From the NCBI GenBank assembly GCA_963795665.1, contig CAWCIP010000014.1:186001-250000 (forward strand): DNA of 64,000 nt, written 5' to 3'. Both the position numbers and the translations under genes were made by a program. The DNA comes from DASUPK01 sp963795665. Its GTDB lineage: Bacteria; Actinomycetota; Thermoleophilia; Solirubrobacterales; 70-9. The notes under the pieces are model-generated. The model worked only from the letters and a program-made list of their open reading frames with translations, searched no databases and was not told the DNA's origin. Of the stretch, positions 62,443 to 64,000 are shown one piece after another; within the stretch, counting starts at the first letter, position 1; each line of letters opens with the position of its first letter.

Positions 62443-63354
62443 TTAGTGGGGCCGGTACTGACGCGCGGTGTCCCGGAGAATCTCGAGCATCGCAGCGGCG
62501 GCCGGCAGCGAGGCCCCCGTGCCCGGCGTCGCAGCGACGACGTTCCTGACTGGACCGCCTGACCCCAACTCCCGGACCAGGATGTCGTAGCTGACCGTCT
62601 GCGAGAGGGCGAGTTGGGGAATCAGCGCCACGCCGACGCCGGCGGCTACGAGGCCCTGAACCGTCAGGTAGTCGTCGCTCTCGAACGAGACGCGTGGCTC
62701 GAAGCCCGCCGCCCGGCAGATCCGCACGACGTGGCGTGCGCAGGCGCTGGCCTCGGATGTCTGCACCCACGCGTCGTCCGAGAGGTCCTCCAGCTTGATT
62801 CGCTCCTTACCTGCGAGAGCATGGCGCTTCGGGAGGGCAAGCTTCATCGGATCCTCGAAGAGAGCAGAGCTCTTCAGGCCGGGGCCGAGCTCGCCGGTCC
62901 CCTCGAATTCGAAGATCAGGCCGAGGTCGAACTCACCGTCTCGCAGGCGGGGGGTGAGCTCCTCGGGCTCGCCTTCGACCAGGCTGAGCGTGACGTCGGG
63001 GTGCGCGGCTCGGAAGGCGGCGATCGCGAGCGGCATCAGGGTCGCGCCCGCCGTCGGGAACGACGCCATCCGCAGCTCGCCGCCCTTGATGCCGGCGATC
63101 GCCCCGAGCTCGGCCTCCGCGGCGTCGAGCTGGGTGAGGATCCTTCCGGCGTGCTCGTTGAGCCGCTCGCCGGCGGTGGTCGGCCGGACGCCGCGCCGGT
63201 CGCGCTCGAGCAGCGGCACCCCCGCCTCGGCCTCGAGAGTCGCGATCGCCTGTGAGACGGCGGACTGCGTGTAGTTGAGGACACCCGCGGCCTCGGAGAA
63301 CGACCCCTGCGCCACGACCTCACGCAGGACCTTGAGCCGCTGGACATTCAGCAT
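62443..63354 (-). CDS. LysR-family transcriptional regulator
   Basis: A 303-residue regulator: MLNVQRLKVLREVVAQGSFSEAAGVLNYTQSAVSQAIATLE, then a PBP-like effector domain. The DNA-binding domain is close to that of the LysR protein at 12074. The ATG at 63354 is chosen; a GTG three codons upstream would also open the frame. It is divergent from a universal stress protein gene and shares a 48-bp region containing an inverted repeat (63352-63399). The effector is unknown. Confidence 0.9.
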   Translation of the reverse strand: MLNVQRLKVLREVVAQGSFSEAAGVLNYTQSAVSQAIATLEAEAGVPLLERDRRGVRPTTAGERLNEHAGRILTQLDAAEAELGAIAGIKGGELRMASFPTAGATLMPLAIAAFRAAHPDVTLSLVEGEPEELTPRLRDGEFDLGLIFEFEGTGELGPGLKSSALFEDPMKLALPKRHALAGKERIKLEDLSDDAWVQTSEASACARHVVRICRAAGFEPRVSFESDDYLTVQGLVAAGVGVALIPQLALSQTVSYDILVRELGSGGPVRNVVAATPGTGASLPAAAAMLEILRDTARQYRPH

Positions 63355-63399
63355 TAGCAACACTGATTCTAACGATCATCAAGAGTACTTGTGCTAATG
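63352..63399. promoter_or_regulatory. LysR operator candidate with inverted repeat
   Basis: CATTAGCA (63352-63359) and TGCTAATG (63392-63399) form a perfect 8-bp inverted repeat with a 32-nt gap. One arm contains the LysR start codon. On the minus strand TAGAAT (63371-63366) lies 11 nt before the ATG and is followed by CAGTGTT. Confidence 0.5.
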
Positions 63400-63462
63400 G
63401 CAGGTTGCGGGCATCATGACGGCGAACTTCAGATCTCAACTCTCACAGAGGAGACCTTCGCA

Positions 63463-64000
63463 ATGGCAAAGATCATCGTTTCCTACGACGACACCGACAA
63501 CGACAGGGACGCGCTCGCCCTGGGCCGCACGCTGAGTGAGCTGGGCGGCGAGATCTCGCTGGCCTACGTCCGCCACACGCAGCTGCCCGACAGCGCTCGC
63601 GAGGCGCTGGAGGAGAAGGATGCCGAAGAGCTTCTGCAGCACGGCGTCGAGGCCCTGGGCGACGACAAGACGCCTCGCCACGTCGTGGTTCACGCCTCGA
63701 CCGGCGCCGGCCTCTGGGAGCTCGCGGAGAGCGAGAAGGCGGACGTGGTCGTCTTCGGCTCCGACTACCGGACCGCCTCGGGTGCCGTCATGCCCGGGAC
63801 CTCCGCCCAGCGGATGCTGACCGGGGGACCCGTCGCGGTCGCGGTTGCGCCCGCCGAGTACCGCAGCCGGAGCGGCGAGATCAAGACCATCGGAGTCCTG
63901 CCCGAGGACGACGGCGACGACGCCGCGCTCCAGACGGCCAACGGCCTTGCGGATGCGCTCGGCGCCACCGTCGCCGATACGCCGGAGGGCGCCGATCTGC
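63463..64000 (+). CDS. Universal stress protein (3' end outside window)
   Basis: A UspA-fold protein beginning AKIIVSYDDTDNDRDALALGRTLS, with LAYVRH, ADVVVFGSDYRT and the phosphate-binding-loop-like SAQRMLTGGPVAVAVAPAEY. A second Usp domain starts at EIKTIGVLPEDDGDD, so it is probably a tandem two-domain protein of about 280 residues. A ribosome site AGAGGAG (63446-63452) precedes the ATG. It is divergent from the LysR gene, likely its regulator. Confidence 0.85.
   Translation, partial: MAKIIVSYDDTDNDRDALALGRTLSELGGEISLAYVRHTQLPDSAREALEEKDAEELLQHGVEALGDDKTPRHVVVHASTGAGLWELAESEKADVVVFGSDYRTASGAVMPGTSAQRMLTGGPVAVAVAPAEYRSRSGEIKTIGVLPEDDGDDAALQTANGLADALGATVADTPEGADL

Overview
The window is very GC-rich, uses many GTG and TTG starts, and packs genes into short operons whose start and stop codons overlap by 1-4 nt. 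The first genes (dnaJ followed directly by a MerR-type HspR regulator, with clpB nearby) form an actinobacterial heat-shock arrangement. The SOS box at 32159-32172 is of the Gram-positive type. I infer an actinobacterium, probably of the Thermoleophilia (Solirubrobacter-like) lineage; that placement rests on overall impression, not on a marker-gene comparison. No rRNA, CRISPR array, prophage or transposase was seen, and no gap above about 300 nt lacks a gene.

Layout. 1-6 kb: protein quality control (dnaJ, hspR, clpB) with a secreted serine hydrolase and an NTF2-like protein. 6-10 kb: cell-wall lysis (a frameshifted multidomain transglycosylase), an enoyl-CoA hydratase and a methyltransferase. 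10-25 kb: de novo purine synthesis in three blocks (GYD-purD-purE; purB-GST-like-purC-purS-purQ-purL; purF-NTF2-like-purN-purH), interrupted by a LysR/NTF2-like divergent pair and a secreted YWTD beta-propeller. purM and purK are not in the window. 25-30 kb: tRNA-Lys, an HNH protein, an Rrf2 regulator and a sulfate ABC importer (sbp-cysT-cysW-cysA). 30-36 kb: a small membrane-protein pair, a radical SAM protein behind an SOS box, and thiamine genes (thiO and a thiS-thiG fusion under a TPP riboswitch, divergent from thiE). 36-47 kb: pyruvate (or branched-chain 2-oxoacid) dehydrogenase with E3, E1alpha, E1beta, E2, then an MMPL exporter, lipB and lipA. Thiamine synthesis, lipoate synthesis and the enzyme needing both cofactors therefore sit together. 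47-56 kb: cell-envelope proteins (peptidoglycan-binding protein, rhomboid protease, D,D-carboxypeptidase), tRNA-Ala(UGC), glutamate dehydrogenase, a very acidic disordered protein and a diguanylate cyclase. 56-64 kb: tRNA-Ala(CGC), an M19-like hydrolase, an alpha/beta hydrolase, a winged-helix protein, an ammonium transporter, a second LysR regulator and a universal stress protein cut by the window end.

Two patterns cut across the map. First, at least seven genes that should be continuous change reading frame (transglycosylase, purB, purH, HNH protein, cysT, sbp, E2 linker), several at G/C homopolymers. This looks mostly like assembly or sequencing indels, so these loci should not be read as pseudogenes without checking. 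Second, a short palindromic element occurs between genes at 13.5 and 48.5 kb and twice inside dnaJ, where both copies are read in the same frame and add residues to the protein.
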